Source: Chitinasiproducens palmae (GTDB lineage: Bacteria > Pseudomonadota > Gammaproteobacteria > Burkholderiales > Burkholderiaceae). From it: a stretch of DNA of 34,079 nt. Location of the stretch: NCBI RefSeq assembly GCF_900095735.1, contig NZ_FNLO01000020.1:1-34079 (forward strand), read 5' to 3'. The position numbers were made by a program, and so were the translations under genes. Of this stretch, positions 8,970-17,187 are shown piece by piece (within the stretch, counting starts at the first letter, position 1; each line of letters begins with the position of its first letter). A model generated the notes under the pieces. The model saw only the letters and a list, made by a program, of their open reading frames with translations, ran no database searches and had not been told where the DNA came from.

Positions 8970-10448
8970 TCAGCCGAGGTCGACGGGCACGAAGATTTGC
9001 GTATCGTTGCGCTCGACGAGCAGTGCGAGACTGCCGTCCGCGCGGGCCACATCGCGTTTCAACTGGTCCACGCTGGTGACGGCTTCCCCGTTGACCGCGA
9101 CGATCACGTCACCGGGCTGGACGCCGGCATTCGCCGCCGGTCCGGCCACCTGCTCGACCAACAGACCGTTGGTCCCGGCCATGCGCCGCTCGTCCGGCGT
9201 CAGTTGACGCACCGCCACGCCCAGCTTGCCCTGCCCCGTATCGTCCTGCCGCGCTTCAGCGACCTTCTTGTCGGCGAACGACCCGACCTTGACGTCGACC
9301 GACTGACGCCGGCCAGCGCGCCAGACGTCGAGCTTGGCGGTCTGGCCGGGCGCGATGTTCGCGATCTCGGCCGGCAGCGCGGCGGATTCGTCCACCGCAT
9401 GCCCGTTGACCGAGAGGATCACGTCGCCCGCCTTCAGGCCCGCCCGAGCGGCCGGCCCGTCGCGCTCGACCGACGCGACCAGCGCACCTTCCGGCTTCGA
9501 CATGCCGAACGACTTGGCAAGCGCCTGGTTGACCTCCTGGATCGCGACGCCGATACGTCCGCGCTCGACATGCCCGGTGCGCACGAGTTCGTCCTTCACC
9601 TTCATCGCCACGTCGATCGGTACCGCGAACGACAGGCCCTGAAAACCGCCGGTCTGGCTGTAGATCATCGAGTTGATGCCGATCACCTCGCCGTCCAGAT
9701 TGAACAGCGGGCCGCCCGAGTTGCCGGGATTGACCGGCACGTCGGTCTGGATGAACGGAACATAGGTTTCGTCGGGCAGCGAACGCGCCTTGGCGCTGAT
9801 GATGCCGGAGGTCACCGTGTCGGTGAAGCCGTACGGCGAGCCGATCGCCACCACCCACTGACCGGGCTTGCTCTTCGACGGGTCGCCGATCCGCACGGTC
9901 GGCAGATCCTTCGCCTCGATCTTCAGCACGGCGACGTCGGTCTGCTTGTCGACGCCCACCACCTTCGCGCGGTACTCGCGCTTGTCGGTCAACTTCACCG
10001 ACACCACGTTCGCACCGTCGACGACGTGGGCGTTGGTGAGGATGTAGCCGTCGCGGCTGACGATGAAACCGGAACCTAGGCTCATGCTTGCGCGGTCCGG
10101 CGCCTGCATGCCCCCATCCGGTTGGCCGTCGCCGTAGAAGTGCTTGAAGAACTGGTAGAACGGATCGTCGGGATCGACCGGCATCTGGCGCGGCATCTGC
10201 CGACGCGCGGCAGTGGTCACCACGTGCTTGGCGCTGATGTTCACGACAGCTGGACCGTAGGTTTCGGCGAGGCCGGAGAAATCGGGAATGCCGGTCTTCG
10301 CCGCGGCCTCCGCGGGCATCATTGCGGCCTGCACGGCCGGCACCATCGGCGGCGCATCGTGGCGCCCGCCAAGCGCATAGCCGGCGGCAAGCGAAACGGC
10401 GACAGCGGCGGCTACCGCGCTGCGCTTGATGGTCTGGATCTTGGTCAC
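8970..10448 (-). CDS. degQ: Periplasmic serine protease, HtrA family (DegQ/MucD type)
   Basis: This 492-residue envelope quality-control protease degrades or refolds damaged periplasmic proteins. The catalytic triad is intact: His141 in TNAHVV, Asp171 in DVAVLK, and Ser244 in NPGNSGGPL. Two PDZ domains follow at about residues 297-385 and 405-490, each with a GLKAGDVI- or GVQPGDVI-type carboxylate-binding turn. The N-terminus (residues 1-28) is a signal peptide or signal anchor. A Q-linker segment with RRQMPRQMP and DPFYQFFKHFYG precedes the protease core, as in MucD. It lies upstream of the secreted protein gene and downstream of a QseB/QseC-like pair, and a PmrA-type box stands 72 bases before its start codon. 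The choice between degP, degQ and mucD as the name is not settled by sequence alone. Confidence 0.93.
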   Translation of the reverse strand: MTKIQTIKRSAVAAAVAVSLAAGYALGGRHDAPPMVPAVQAAMMPAEAAAKTGIPDFSGLAETYGPAVVNISAKHVVTTAARRQMPRQMPVDPDDPFYQFFKHFYGDGQPDGGMQAPDRASMSLGSGFIVSRDGYILTNAHVVDGANVVSVKLTDKREYRAKVVGVDKQTDVAVLKIEAKDLPTVRIGDPSKSKPGQWVVAIGSPYGFTDTVTSGIISAKARSLPDETYVPFIQTDVPVNPGNSGGPLFNLDGEVIGINSMIYSQTGGFQGLSFAVPIDVAMKVKDELVRTGHVERGRIGVAIQEVNQALAKSFGMSKPEGALVASVERDGPAARAGLKAGDVILSVNGHAVDESAALPAEIANIAPGQTAKLDVWRAGRRQSVDVKVGSFADKKVAEARQDDTGQGKLGVAVRQLTPDERRMAGTNGLLVEQVAGPAANAGVQPGDVIVAVNGEAVTSVDQLKRDVARADGSLALLVERNDTQIFVPVDLG

Positions 10449-10519
10449 GTTCGGTCTCCGAGCAGAACCGCCTGCGGCCGGACGGCCCGAGGCATTGATC
10501 GGAAGCTTACAAACGTCGA

Positions 10520-10536
10520 CTTAAGCCAACATTAAG
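10520..10536 (-). promoter_or_regulatory. PmrA/QseB-type response-regulator box upstream of the HtrA protease gene
   Basis: The minus strand reads CTTAATGTTGGCTTAAG, i.e. CTTAAT-N5-CTTAAG, two direct half-sites 11 bases apart. This matches the described PmrA (BasR) box, YTTAAK-N5-YTTAAK. It ends 72 bases upstream of the protease ATG. A GTAAGCT further downstream could serve as a weak -10. The neighbouring response regulator belongs to the subfamily that binds such boxes, so local control is a reasonable inference. Confidence 0.6.
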
Positions 10537-10661
10537 AGCCACTGCACGCACGACCGAGCGCGGCTGGGCCCGCAGACCGCGCTGACTGCGCACGCGTCCA
10601 GGTCGGCGCAACCGGCAGTGTCGACGCGCCGGTGCGCCGGCGTGGCGGCGAGGCCGGCTGC

Positions 10662-12098
10662 CTATCCGCCTGGCCCAGCCTGTATCGCAGCGGCGCCGCC
10701 CTCCGCACCGTCGCGCAGCGGCGGAAAACGGACGGTGACAGCCAGTCCCGGGGACTCGCCGGCGCCCGTCACTGCGCCCGTACCAGCGGCGATACCGCCG
10801 ACCACTGGCCGCGCGTCCGACAGTTCGATCGCGATGCCGTGACGCGCCGCGATCTGCCGGACGATGGCCAGCCCCAGGCCGCTGCCTTCGGCGGCGCCGG
10901 TCGCGCCGGCACCACGATAGAAGCGGTCGAACACGCGCTCGCGCTCGTCGGCCTGAATGCCGGGACCCGTATCGGCGATGCTCAGCACCGCGCCTGCCTC
11001 GGCTGCCATGCTCGCCGAAGCCGCGGGGGCAGCCGCGAGCGTGACGTCGATACGCCCGCCTGCGGGCGTATATTTGATCGCGTTGTCGAGCAGGTTGCCG
11101 AGCAGGATCTCGAAGTCGTCGGCCGCGCCGCGCGCGCGCGCCGGCGCCGCTTCGACGATGCCGAGGTCGACACCTCGCTCGAAGGCTACCGTCGCCAGCG
11201 CCGCCACCTGCGCTTCGATCAGTGCCTTGAGGTCGACCGGCTCCGCGCGCCCGACTGCGCCACCGGCCGGGTCGGTACGCGCCAGCAACAGCAATTGCTC
11301 GGCGAGCCGCGTCGCGCGCGCGATGCCGCCCCGCAGATCGGCCAACGCGGTACGCCGCTCGTCGTCATCGCTAGCCCGTTCCAGCAATTGCGCCTGGATG
11401 CGCACCGCCGCGAGCGGCGTACGCAATTCGTGCGCGGCGGCCGCGACGAAGCCCTTCTGCCTGTCGAGCGCTGCGTTCAGCCGTTCGAGCAGCCCATTGA
11501 GCGCGTCGACCAACGGCGCCAGCTCCTGCACGCGGCGGCGCGGCGCCAGCGGCGCGAGGCTGCCCGGGGCGCGCGCATCGAGCGCCCGCGCCAGCGCGCC
11601 GAGCGGTCCCAGTTCGCGGCCGACCACGCGCCAGATCAATACGCCCAGCAGGGGCAGGATCAGGATTACCGGCCACAGCGTCCGCCAGGCGGTGCGGGCC
11701 GCGAGTTGCTCGCGCACCGCCATGGCCTGCGCCACCTGCACGACGTTCTGGCCGACGATGGCCGTATAGACGCGGAAGTCGCCCTGCGACGTGCGCTCGG
11801 TCGAGAAGCCGAGCTCCGCGGTGGTGGCGAGCCGCGCGCCCGGATGCGAATAGTAGAGCGGCGTACCGTTGCGCGACCAGATCTGCACCACGACATCGTC
11901 GGTGCCGTCGGCGTGCTCGCCGAGCATCGACGCGAAGGCGCCCGACGGCAGGGCGGCCGCCATCTGACGCAATTGGTAGTCGAACAGCTGATTGGCTTCG
12001 GCGCGCGCCTGCCGGTAGATCACGCCGCCGGCCAGCGCCACGCAGGCGATCACCATCGCGAACAGCCAGAACAGCAGCCGCTGCCGGATCGAACTCAT
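10662..12098 (-). CDS. qseC: Two-component sensor histidine kinase, QseC/PmrB-like
   Basis: This 478-residue inner-membrane kinase has a first membrane helix at about residues 8-28, a periplasmic sensor region to about 138, and a second helix at about 140-158. A short HAMP linker follows, then the dimerisation domain with phospho-accepting His223 in AAAHELRTPLAAVR. The ATPase domain has the N box NLLDNAIKYTP (around Asn339), DTGPG at 376-380, and GSGLGL at 405-410. The C-terminal 40 residues are Gly/Ala-rich and look like lineage-specific extension. Its ATG overlaps the regulator stop by four bases (ATGA), so the two are translationally coupled. The sensed signal cannot be read from the sequence. 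The qseC symbol is tentative; pmrB or tctE-like names would be equally possible. Confidence 0.88.
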   Translation of the reverse strand: MSSIRQRLLFWLFAMVIACVALAGGVIYRQARAEANQLFDYQLRQMAAALPSGAFASMLGEHADGTDDVVVQIWSRNGTPLYYSHPGARLATTAELGFSTERTSQGDFRVYTAIVGQNVVQVAQAMAVREQLAARTAWRTLWPVILILPLLGVLIWRVVGRELGPLGALARALDARAPGSLAPLAPRRRVQELAPLVDALNGLLERLNAALDRQKGFVAAAAHELRTPLAAVRIQAQLLERASDDDERRTALADLRGGIARATRLAEQLLLLARTDPAGGAVGRAEPVDLKALIEAQVAALATVAFERGVDLGIVEAAPARARGAADDFEILLGNLLDNAIKYTPAGGRIDVTLAAAPAASASMAAEAGAVLSIADTGPGIQADERERVFDRFYRGAGATGAAEGSGLGLAIVRQIAARHGIAIELSDARPVVGGIAAGTGAVTGAGESPGLAVTVRFPPLRDGAEGGAAAIQAGPGG

Positions 12099-12802
12099 GC
12101 GGATGGCCCTCGCCCACGTTGGGTGTCGTCCGCCGTGGCCGTCTCGGGGCGCGCCATCGCGTAGCCCAGTCCGCGCACGGTGCGGATCACGTCGGCGCCC
12201 AGCTTCTTGCGCAGCGCATGCACGTAGACCTCGATGGTGTTGCTGCCGACTTCCTCGCCCCAGCCGTAGATCTTGTCCTCCAGCTGAGCCTTCGACAGCA
12301 CCGCGCCGGGACGGCTGGCAAGCGCTTCGAGCAGGGTGTATTCGCGCGCCGACAGCACGACCTCGCTGCCGTCGCAGGTCACGGCGCGACTGCTGGTGTC
12401 GATCGTCAGGCGCCCCACGCGAAGCGTCGCTTCGCCACGGCCCGCGTGCCGCCGCGTCAGCGCCCGCATCCGCGCGGCCAGCTCGTCCAGATCGAAGGGT
12501 TTCACCAGATAGTCGTCGGCACCAGCGTTGAGCCCCTTGACGCGATCCGCGACGGCGTCGCGCGCAGTCAGGATCAGTACCGGCGTCGTCACGCCGGCCC
12601 GCCGCATGCCGCCCAGCACCTCGAGCCCATCGCGCCTGGGCAGGCCCAGATCAAGCAGCACGATGTCGTAGATGGCGTTCGCCGCGTTGTTGGCGCCACT
12701 GGCACCGTCCGCCGCCCAGTCCACTGCCCAGCCATCGGCGCGCAACGCCTTGGTGACGCCCGCGGCGATCATCTCGTCGTCTTCGATCAACAGTACGCGC
12801 AT
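12095..12802 (-). CDS. qseB: OmpR-family response regulator, QseB/PmrA-like
   Basis: The 235-residue regulator has a receiver domain with the acidic pocket IEDDE near residues 7-10, phospho-acceptor Asp51 (LLDLGLPRRDG), Thr79 and Lys101. A winged-helix domain follows from about residue 130, with the recognition region EEVGSNTIEVYVHALRKKLG and the wing RTVRGLGYAM, both characteristic of the QseB/PmrA/TctD group. The ATG at 12802 is chosen because the family begins MRVLLIEDD and GAGAAG precedes it; the frame can be extended ten residues upstream. It is the first gene of the pair with the kinase. A PmrA-type box near the downstream protease gene suggests a local target. I found no such box directly upstream of this gene. 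Confidence 0.9.
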   Translation of the reverse strand: MRVLLIEDDEMIAAGVTKALRADGWAVDWAADGASGANNAANAIYDIVLLDLGLPRRDGLEVLGGMRRAGVTTPVLILTARDAVADRVKGLNAGADDYLVKPFDLDELAARMRALTRRHAGRGEATLRVGRLTIDTSSRAVTCDGSEVVLSAREYTLLEALASRPGAVLSKAQLEDKIYGWGEEVGSNTIEVYVHALRKKLGADVIRTVRGLGYAMARPETATADDTQRGRGPSA

Positions 12803-12931
12803 CGTTCTTCTCGACATCGCAGCTTGCGGCACGGCCGCTTTCCGGCAAACTCCCGGCCTACCCCCGACCGCCTTCCGGTCACCAGCCGCCGCCGGCCGCC
12901 GCCAGCCCGCGGCCGCGCGACGTTGCCTCGA

Positions 12932-12949
12932 TTCGGCTTCGGCTTCGGC
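12932..12949. repeat. TTCGGC hexamer, 3 units
   Basis: Three perfect copies of TTCGGC in the divergent spacer, about 130 bases upstream of the regulator ATG. It is one of several short intergenic tandem repeats in the window. Confidence 0.85.
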
Positions 12950-13062
12950 TGCATTCTACGACGGCCTCGGAACGCTGCGCGCGCGCGGCCCGATGTGCGA
13001 TGTCCGCTGGCACTGGCCGTTCGGGCGGGAGTTTTTCAGCTTGTCACCATTCATCCCGCGAT

Positions 13063-13092
13063 TCCCAGGAGCGGCGAAGCCATGTCTACAAT
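13063..13092 (+). promoter_or_regulatory. Probable dacB promoter
   Basis: TACAAT at 13087-13092 is a strong -10 hexamer. TTCCCA at 13063 is a partial -35 with an 18-base spacer. Transcription would begin about 25 bases before the ATG at 13122, which supports that start for dacB. Confidence 0.5.
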
Positions 13093-13121
13093 AAGGCTTG
13101 CCCCCATCCATCCGACACCCG

Positions 13122-14765
13122 ATGCCGTTGCTACCGCCCGACCCTCTGAATCCGTCCTGTCCCAACGAAGCGCCGGCTCGCCCGCCGGCGCTTTCGATGT
13201 TGGCGCCCGGCGCCGCGCGGCCTGGCTGGCACCGGACGCGTCGAGGCGTCGCGGCGCTCGCGATCGCGCTGTTCGCCGGTGGCCTGCTGACCACCCATGG
13301 CGAAACGGCACAGGCGAAGCCGCGGGCCGCGGCGCGCGTCAGTTCGGCCACCGCCCGCTTGACGCAGCGCGCCGCGACGGTGCGAGGCGCCGCCCCCAGC
13401 GAAGTGGCCGGCCCGTTGCCGCCAGCGGTGACGCGCGCGCTCGCCGCGGCGCGGGTGCCGGCAAGCAGCATGACGGTGCTGGTCGAACGGCTTTCCGACG
13501 GCGCGCAGGTGCTGTCCTACGGCGCCAGCCGCGAGGTAACGCCGGCGTCCACGATGAAGCTCTACACGACGTACGCCGGCTTGTCGATCCTGGGTCCGCA
13601 ATATCGCTGGCAGACTGCCGCCTTCGTCGACGGGCCGGTCGTCAACGGCGTGCTGCAGGGCAATCTGTACATTCAGGGCACCGGCGACCCGAAACTGGTG
13701 CCGGAACAGCTGAGCGAGCTGATCACGCAGATCAGACAGAGCGGCATCAACCGCATCGCCGGCAACCTGGTTCTCGACAAGAACTACTTCGATGTCTCGA
13801 CCCGCGACCTGCCCCCGCTCGACAATGCGGCCAGTGCTCCGTATAACGTCGGGCCCGACGCGTTGCTGTACTCGTTCAAGGCGCTGTCGTTCAACGTCAC
13901 GCCGCTGCCCGACGGGGAAGTCGACGTGGCGGTGCAGCCGCCGCTCGCGCAGCTGCGCATCGACAACACGATCCACGCGACGCGGGGTCGCTGCACGACG
14001 ACCGCGGCGGCCACGCCGTCCCTGACCAGCGAGCCGGACGGCACGCTGCTTGCGCGCTTTGGCGGTGCACTGCCGACGGCGTGCGGCAGCCAGCCGGTGA
14101 ATCTGGCGGTACTCGACCATACCCGCTTCTTCGCGGGCGGCTTTCTGTCGCTGTGGCAGAGCCAGGGCGGCACCTTCGGCGGCAGCGTGAGCGAAGCGCC
14201 GGTGCCGGTGGCGGCCCGTCTGATTGCGCTGCACCGCAGTCCGCCGTTGGATGAAATCGTCAACGACATCAACAAGTTCAGCAACAACGTGATGGCGCGC
14301 AACCTGTACCTGACGATCGGCGCGGTCGGTTTCAAGCCGCCCGCGACGCCCGACGGTTCGGCGCGCGTGATCGCGCGGTGGATGCGCCGCAGCCATATCG
14401 CCAACGACGGTCTGCGCATCGAGAACGGTTCGGGACTGTCACGGGACGAGACGACCACCGCGGCCTCGATGGTCTCGCTGCTCGATCACGCGTATCGCAG
14501 CCCGGTGGCGCAGCCGTTTCTGGCGTCCCTGCCGATCGCCGGCGTCGACGGCACGATGCGGCACCGACTCGGCAACAGCGACGTGATGGGCCAGGCACAC
14601 ATCAAGACCGGCACGCTGTCCAACGTGCGCGCCATCGCGGGCTATGTCTCCGCAGCGAATGGCCAGACGTACGCGGTGGCCAGCTTCATCAACGATCCGC
14701 GCTCCGAAGCCGCACGCGCCGCCCATGACGCGTTGCTGGAGTGGATCTACCGCCTGCCCGCCTGA
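13122..14765 (+). CDS. dacB: D-alanyl-D-alanine carboxypeptidase/endopeptidase (PBP4, peptidase S13)
   Basis: This periplasmic class C penicillin-binding protein trims or cleaves peptidoglycan crosslinks. From the ATG at 13122 it has 547 residues. All three active-site motifs are present: SxxK as STMK (Ser143, Lys146), SxN as SNN at 387-389, and KTG at 495-497 in HIKTGTLSN. The large insertion between the first two motifs is typical of PBP4. The N-terminal basic stretch (HRTRRG) followed by AALAIALFAGGLL is a signal peptide with an unusually long leader. The start is uncertain: a TTG at 13098 and an ATG at 13197 are in the same frame, and none has a clear Shine-Dalgarno. I prefer 13122 because of the promoter position. 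It is followed 46 bases later by a DUF1501 gene, probably in the same transcript. Confidence 0.92.
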   Translation: MPLLPPDPLNPSCPNEAPARPPALSMLAPGAARPGWHRTRRGVAALAIALFAGGLLTTHGETAQAKPRAAARVSSATARLTQRAATVRGAAPSEVAGPLPPAVTRALAAARVPASSMTVLVERLSDGAQVLSYGASREVTPASTMKLYTTYAGLSILGPQYRWQTAAFVDGPVVNGVLQGNLYIQGTGDPKLVPEQLSELITQIRQSGINRIAGNLVLDKNYFDVSTRDLPPLDNAASAPYNVGPDALLYSFKALSFNVTPLPDGEVDVAVQPPLAQLRIDNTIHATRGRCTTTAAATPSLTSEPDGTLLARFGGALPTACGSQPVNLAVLDHTRFFAGGFLSLWQSQGGTFGGSVSEAPVPVAARLIALHRSPPLDEIVNDINKFSNNVMARNLYLTIGAVGFKPPATPDGSARVIARWMRRSHIANDGLRIENGSGLSRDETTTAASMVSLLDHAYRSPVAQPFLASLPIAGVDGTMRHRLGNSDVMGQAHIKTGTLSNVRAIAGYVSAANGQTYAVASFINDPRSEAARAAHDALLEWIYRLPA

Positions 14766-14784
14766 GGCTGGGTTAGAGGTAGCA

Positions 14785-14808
14785 GCAGAAGCAGATGCAG
14801 ATGCAGGT
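14785..14808. repeat. GCAGAT-type hexamer repeat in front of the DUF1501 gene
   Basis: Four imperfect hexamers (GCAGAA, GCAGAT, GCAGAT, GCAGGT), preceded by AGCAGC, end three bases before the ATG at 14812. They occupy the place where a ribosome-binding site should be; GCAGGT is the only weak candidate. Confidence 0.85.
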
Positions 14809-14811
14809 GTG

Positions 14812-15879
14812 ATGAAAAGACGCAACTTCCTTCTCGGCGCCGCCGCAGGCGCGGCGCTCGGTGCCTGGCCGCTGGCCAGCACTGCATCGCCCGTCGGCGC
14901 CCGCGACCTGCCCGCGCGGCGCGCCGGGACCGGGCCGGCTGCCGGCATCCCATCCTCGCGGCTGCTGATCCTGGTGGAGCTCCAGGGAGGCAACGACGCC
15001 TGGAATACGGTGATTCCGTACGCCGAGCCGGCCTACCGGCGGCTGCGTCCGACGCTGGCCATCCCGCGCGACCAGGTCGTGCAACTCGACCGACAGCGCG
15101 GCCTGCATCCAGCGCTGGCGGGCTTGCTGCCGGCCTGGCAAGCCGGTGAACTGGCCGTGGTCGAGGGCGTCGGCTGCCCGGCGGCGAACCTGTCGCATTT
15201 CCGTGCGCAGCAGATCGGCGCGACCGCTTCGGCCGCCGACGCCTACCGCGACGATGGCTGGGTGGCGCGCGCGCTCACGCAGGACGGCCAGGCCCGTACC
15301 GCCTGGCAGGTGAACGGCGAAGCCGGTCCGCTTTGGACGCTCGACACCCAGCTGCACGTGATCGCCGCGGACGCGGTGGATACAGCCCGCCCGGCCTGCA
15401 CTCAGGCATTTGCAACGGCGTTGCAGGCGGCGCTCGCCAGCCGGGACATGCCGATGGCCGCGATCAAACTCACGATGCCCGGCTTCGACACGCATCACGC
15501 GCAGACGCCGATCCATGCACGCCTGCTCGGCGAACTGGCGACCGGGCTCTCCGTCTTGCGCGACGGCCTGCGCAAAGCCGGACGCTGGGACGAGACGTTG
15601 GTGATGACCTACGGTGAATTCGGCCGGCGTCCGGCCCAGAACGCGGATGGCGGTACCGAACATGGCGCGGTGTCGGCGCAGTTGCTGCTCGGCGGCCGCG
15701 TCGCGGGCGGCTTCCATGGCGCGCCGCTGGTATTCGACCGGCTCGACGGCGCGGGGGATGCGATCCCGGCGGTCGATTTCCGCTCGGTCTACGCCAGCGT
15801 GCTGTGGCAATGGTGGCGACGCGATCCGCAATCGGTGCTGGGCGGCCGGTTCGACCGGCTTCCGCTGTTGCGGGTCTGA
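14812..15879 (+). CDS. DUF1501 protein with twin-arginine signal
   Basis: The start at 14812 gives 355 residues opening with MKRRNFLLGAAAGAALG, a twin-arginine (Tat) signal; the frame is open further upstream but only into dacB. The body matches the DUF1501 family, which is related to the alkaline phosphatase/sulfatase fold: LLILVELQGGNDAWNTVIPY near the start, SHFRAQQIG in the middle, then TMPGFDTHHAQ, MTYGEFGRRPAQNADGGTEHG, and the final VLGGRFDRLPLL. Asp, His and Glu residues in these motifs could bind metal, but activity is unknown. DUF1501 genes usually stand next to a DUF1800 gene; none is in this window. It follows dacB closely on the same strand, so a role in the cell envelope is possible but not shown. 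Confidence 0.85.
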   Translation: MKRRNFLLGAAAGAALGAWPLASTASPVGARDLPARRAGTGPAAGIPSSRLLILVELQGGNDAWNTVIPYAEPAYRRLRPTLAIPRDQVVQLDRQRGLHPALAGLLPAWQAGELAVVEGVGCPAANLSHFRAQQIGATASAADAYRDDGWVARALTQDGQARTAWQVNGEAGPLWTLDTQLHVIAADAVDTARPACTQAFATALQAALASRDMPMAAIKLTMPGFDTHHAQTPIHARLLGELATGLSVLRDGLRKAGRWDETLVMTYGEFGRRPAQNADGGTEHGAVSAQLLLGGRVAGGFHGAPLVFDRLDGAGDAIPAVDFRSVYASVLWQWWRRDPQSVLGGRFDRLPLLRV

Positions 15880-15956
15880 ACCGTCGCGGCACGGTGTGTC
15901 GCTGCCGAATCGTCAGGCGCGACCACGCGGTAGCGCTCGATGCCGCGCGACGTCAC

Positions 15957-16006
15957 GCGACTCGGCCATGCGATTCGGCCATGCGATTCGGCCATGCGAT
16001 TCGGCC
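15957..16006. repeat. 13-bp tandem repeat between convergent genes
   Basis: ATGCGATTCGGCC occurs three times in perfect succession (15968-16006), preceded by a related partial copy, GCGACTCGGCC. It lies between the convergent 3' ends of the DUF1501 gene and sua5. The gap 15880-16115 holds no gene that I can support. Confidence 0.95.
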
Positions 16007-16085
16007 GCGCGAACCGGTGGCGACGATGGCGACGGGATGGCGGAACGGCAGCCCGGTCGGTGGCGGCGCCGACGCCGCTGCGACA

Positions 16086-16105
16086 AGCGGACGCCGACGT
16101 CCGCT
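16086..16105 (-). terminator. Hairpin downstream of sua5, possible terminator
   Basis: Arms AGCGGAC and GTCCGCT (7 bp, perfect) with a six-base loop, 11 bases past the sua5 stop. The following minus-strand sequence, TTGTCG, is a poor U-tract, so termination may be weak or Rho-assisted. Confidence 0.4.
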
Positions 16106-16115
16106 GAGCGTCGCT

Positions 16116-17177
16116 TCAGTGTCCGGCGCGGAACGCCGCCGCCGCGCGGCCGAGCCGATCGTTCACCGCTTGCCAGGCGAGCGTCGCCGGCAGGGTCTCG
16201 ATGTAGATCTGGCTGTAGGCCGCGCTATCGAGCCGACGCAGCATCGCATACAGTTCGCGGGCGTACGCGTCCGGGTCCGCAGGCGCGGCGACGACTTCGA
16301 CGCCGCGCCCGGCCGCGATGCGGCGCAGCGCGTCCGGGCGCAGCACGGCGACCACCGGCAGCGCATCGCCCCGCCGCGCGGCCAGTGCGGCCGCGATGGC
16401 GTCCGCGTCGAGCAGCAACAGCGGCGTGTCGGGCGCATAGTGCGCGCTGAGCGTGCCCGAGGCACGCGGCGCGCTCGGGTCGGGGCTGCCGTCGGGCAGG
16501 CGCGGCATCTCGCCGAGCGCCTCGGCGAGCTGGGCCGCGCCGATCTGGCCTGGCCGCAGCAGCGCCGCGAAGCCGCGCGACACGTCGACGATCGTCGATT
16601 CGATGCCGACTTCGCACGCGCCACCGTCCAGCACCGGGACGCGGCCACCGAACTCGTCGACGACGTGAGCCGCCGTCGTCGGACTGACGCGGCCGAAGCG
16701 ATTCGCTGACGGCGCCGCAATACCGCCCTGCCCGCCGACGCGCGCGGAGAAGCCCCGGAACAGCGCCTGCGCAAGGGGGTGCGACGGACAGCGCAGCCCG
16801 ACCGTATCCTGGCCGCCGGTAACCGCATCCGAGACGCCTGCCGCGCGCGGCAGGATCAGCGTCAATGGGCCGGGCCAGAACGCGTCGATCAGGCGCCGCG
16901 CCGCGTCTGGCAGCGTCGCGGCCCAGGCCAGCGGGTCGCCCTCGGGCGGCAGGTGGACGATGACCGGATGATTGGCCGGCCGCCCCTTGAGCGCATAGAT
17001 GCGGGCGATCGACGCCGGGTTGGCCGCATCGCCAGCCAACCCGTAGACGGTCTCGGTCGGAATGCCGATCACCTCGCCCGCCGCCAGCAGCTCGATCGCC
17101 GTGTCCAGCCCCCCGTGCGCCGGGTCGAGCGAAACCTCGGCCGGGGCGGCGGGGTTCGCCTCTGTCGCTCGCGCCAT
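16116..17177 (-). CDS. sua5: Threonylcarbamoyl-AMP synthase (Sua5/YrdC/YwlC)
   Basis: The enzyme makes L-threonylcarbamoyl-AMP from threonine, bicarbonate and ATP, the first step of t6A modification at position 37 of ANN-decoding tRNAs. With 353 residues it is the long Sua5 form: an N-terminal YrdC domain (PTETVYGLAGD at 40-50, ALKGRP at 62-67, SANRFGRVSPTTA further on) and a C-terminal Sua5 domain from about residue 215. The ATG at 17177 follows GAGGAA by about seven bases and lies ten bases after the purK stop, so the gene is probably the last in a purE-purK-sua5 operon. The frame extends further upstream only by reading through purK. Confidence 0.93.
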   Translation of the reverse strand: MARATEANPAAPAEVSLDPAHGGLDTAIELLAAGEVIGIPTETVYGLAGDAANPASIARIYALKGRPANHPVIVHLPPEGDPLAWAATLPDAARRLIDAFWPGPLTLILPRAAGVSDAVTGGQDTVGLRCPSHPLAQALFRGFSARVGGQGGIAAPSANRFGRVSPTTAAHVVDEFGGRVPVLDGGACEVGIESTIVDVSRGFAALLRPGQIGAAQLAEALGEMPRLPDGSPDPSAPRASGTLSAHYAPDTPLLLLDADAIAAALAARRGDALPVVAVLRPDALRRIAAGRGVEVVAAPADPDAYARELYAMLRRLDSAAYSQIYIETLPATLAWQAVNDRLGRAAAAFRAGH

Positions 17178-17187
17178 CGCGATTTCC

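Larger units (their letters stand above)
12803..13121. other. Divergent intergenic region between qseB and dacB
   Basis: About 320 bases that should carry promoters for both directions. It holds three TTCGGC hexamers at 12932-12949 and a probable dacB promoter near 13063-13092. No leftward promoter is convincing by eye, and no gene is evident. Confidence 0.6.
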
